DNA from: a bacterium
GTDB lineage: Bacteria; UBP14; UBA6098; JAFGQG01
NCBI GenBank assembly: GCA_016930435.1
Contig: JAFGGQ010000104.1
Coordinates: 1-10,650, forward strand
Length of the DNA stretch: 10,650 nt
Direction of reading: 5' to 3'
The notes beneath the pieces were generated by a model, which worked only from the letters and a program-made list of their open reading frames with translations, searched no databases and was not told the DNA's origin. The stretch's first letter is position 1. The number at the start of each line of letters is the position of its first letter. The position numbers and the translations under genes are program-made. Of this stretch, positions 9,851 through 10,650 are shown in pieces.

Positions 9851-9860
9851 ATCTTAAGAT
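9851..9860. repeat. Palindrome ATCTTAAGAT over a -10 element
   Basis: A perfect 10-bp palindrome that overlaps the candidate -10 hexamer by five bases and lies 7 nt from the neighbouring dyad. It could be an operator half or chance in AT-rich DNA. Confidence 0.5.
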
Positions 9861-9883
9861 AAATCTCTTGACAGTTATGTCAA
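9856..9883 (-). promoter_or_regulatory. Candidate promoter for the coiled-coil gene
   Basis: The minus strand has a perfect -35 TTGACA (9878-9883), a 16-nt spacer and TATCTT (9856-9861) as -10. Transcription would start about 60 nt before the ATG. Both elements lie inside dyads (9868-9883 and 9851-9860), which suggests possible operator overlap. The -10 matches the consensus only in part. Confidence 0.5.
9868..9883. repeat. Inverted repeat TTGACA-N4-TGTCAA over a -35 element
   Basis: TTGACA (9868-9873), GTTA, TGTCAA (9878-9883) form a perfect 6-bp dyad with a 4-nt centre. On the minus strand one arm is the candidate -35. A dimeric repressor site is possible, but no regulator is known. Confidence 0.6.
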
Positions 9884-9919
9884 TTTATTTTTGTGCTTTA
9901 TTGATGCAATCCATAGTTG

Positions 9920-9960
9920 AATTCGGAGGAATTTTTAGCCTATGCTATAACCCCCGAATT
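9920..9960 (-). repeat. Hairpin-forming inverted repeat at the 3' end of the Nudix gene
   Basis: AATTCGGAGG (9920-9929) and CCCCCGAATT (9951-9960) pair over 10 bp with one G-T type mismatch, around a 21-nt loop that contains the Nudix stop codon. On the transcribed strand no T-run follows the hairpin, so it is not a standard Rho-independent terminator. RNA stability or Rho-type termination are possible roles. Confidence 0.5.
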
Positions 9961-10454
9961 TTCTTCTGCTCATCGATATAGTACGAGTGAATTTCGAAAG
10001 GGATCTCCGGTAATTGATCCAGTGGGAAAAACCTTACCTCATCCACATCGTCACCGCTCTTGAGGAAACCGTGGATTTCATTTACAAGGAAAACGATTAT
10101 AAGTACCCTTTTATATATCTTCCCATCCTGAATCCGAACCCCGATAAGGGAACTTAGTGTTGCATCCAGTCCGGTTTCTTCTTTGAATTCCCGCAAAGCG
10201 GCTTCCTCGGGAGCTTCATCGTTTTCTATGAAGCCACCGGGTAAACACCATTTGCCCTTCTCAGGCTCCACATTACGCTTGGCCAGGAGAATTCTATTAT
10301 CGTCGGTGATATAGATAAGGGCAACGGCAGGTACCGGATTCTCGTAAATCACGGCCCCGCAACTACGGCAGAACAGCCTCTCCCGATCATCAATATTTCC
10401 CAGGCTTAAAAGCCCTCCGCAGTAAGCGCAATATGCCTTTTCTCTAATGTCCAT
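9945..10454 (-). CDS. Zinc-ribbon Nudix hydrolase
   Basis: A 169-aa pyrophosphohydrolase of the Nudix superfamily, hydrolysing a nucleoside diphosphate linked to a moiety X; candidate substrates include ADP-ribose, NADH-type dinucleotides or damaged nucleotides. The N-terminal zinc ribbon uses C9-x2-C12 and C29-x2-C32, followed by the ENPVPAVALI strand. The Nudix box is complete from G74 to L96 (GX5EX7REUXEEXGU), with E80, R88, E89, E92 and E93 in place. A trailing DDVDEVRFFPLDQLPE (135-150) matches the usual C-terminal segment of MutT/ADP-ribose-type members. At 169 aa it is shorter than NudC (about 260 aa), so NudC itself is unlikely. The ATG has only a weak ribosome binding site. It lies first in the window on the minus strand, separated from the next gene by 159 bp, and no functional link to the replication genes is evident. 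Confidence 0.9.
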   Translation of the reverse strand: MDIREKAYCAYCGGLLSLGNIDDRERLFCRSCGAVIYENPVPAVALIYITDDNRILLAKRNVEPEKGKWCLPGGFIENDEAPEEAALREFKEETGLDATLSSLIGVRIQDGKIYKRVLIIVFLVNEIHGFLKSGDDVDEVRFFPLDQLPEIPFEIHSYYIDEQKKIRGL

Positions 10455-10650
10455 TTTTGATATTCCAGTAATATTTCAGGGATAAATTAGGGTATTTCCG
10501 GAAGAAAACAACTAAAAAACAAAAATATATGAGCTTTTTTCCTTTTTTACTTGCTTTTCAATTCAGTACTATTAATATTATAGATTTATTTTCGAATAAC
10601 TAATATAAATTAATTTTATATTCCGGGAATAATGAGTGATTTATCAAAGA
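10455..10650. other. AT-rich non-coding region upstream of the Nudix gene
   Basis: No convincing coding segment. On the minus strand a perfect TATAAT (10577-10582) lies about 120 nt before the Nudix ATG but without a good -35. Two T-runs, around 10533-10547 on the plus strand, have no stem in front of them. A dyad lies at 10602-10622. The spacer may extend past the window. Confidence 0.35.
10602..10622. repeat. AT-only inverted repeat AATATAAA-N5-TTTATATT
   Basis: Perfect 8-bp arms (10602-10609 and 10615-10622) around TTAAT, followed at once by ATTCC-G-GGAAT (10620-10630). In AT-rich DNA this could arise by chance. No function is assigned. Confidence 0.4.

Overview
The window is a bacterial chromosome segment in which every convincing gene lies on the minus strand, so transcription runs from high to low coordinates. 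Its core is a replication and DNA-maintenance cluster: dnaN, recF, dciA (DUF721), gyrB and pcrA. It continues without a visible break into two nucleoside-salvage genes, deoB and cdd, and then into the remains of a bacterial microcompartment (BMC) vertex-protein gene of the EutN/CcmL family.

Layout from upstream (right) to downstream (left): 10650-10455 is AT-rich and non-coding; 10454-9945 encodes a zinc-ribbon Nudix hydrolase; 9944-9786 is a spacer with a candidate promoter embedded in two dyads; 9785-9363 encodes an unrecognised small protein with one membrane helix and a coiled coil; 9362-9199 is an AT-rich spacer with a sigma70-like promoter; 9198-405 holds the packed run dnaN-recF-dciA-gyrB-pcrA-deoB-cdd, with junctions from an 8-bp overlap to a 44-bp gap; 347-82 is a single-base-frameshifted eutN/ccmL gene; 81-1 shows nothing.

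The replication genes supply the sliding clamp, the RecF gap-repair loader, the helicase loader DciA, gyrase subunit B and the PcrA/UvrD helicase. The salvage genes have a different logic. Cdd deaminates (deoxy)cytidine, and DeoB converts (deoxy)ribose-1-phosphate to the 5-phosphate. Deoxyribose-5-phosphate is the substrate of deoxyribose-phosphate aldolase (DeoC), the enzyme characteristic of the sugar-phosphate-utilising class of BMC loci. A BMC vertex gene directly downstream of cdd-deoB suggests that such a locus may continue to the left of the window. This is the most interesting feature here.

Organism: GyrB (811 aa) carries the roughly 170-residue insertion in its C-terminal half that is typical of Gram-negative-type gyrases. 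No dnaA gene and no DnaA-box cluster is visible. A diderm or uncultured-lineage bacterium fits, and candidate phyla such as Atribacterota are known for deoC-type BMC loci, but the phylum cannot be fixed from this window.
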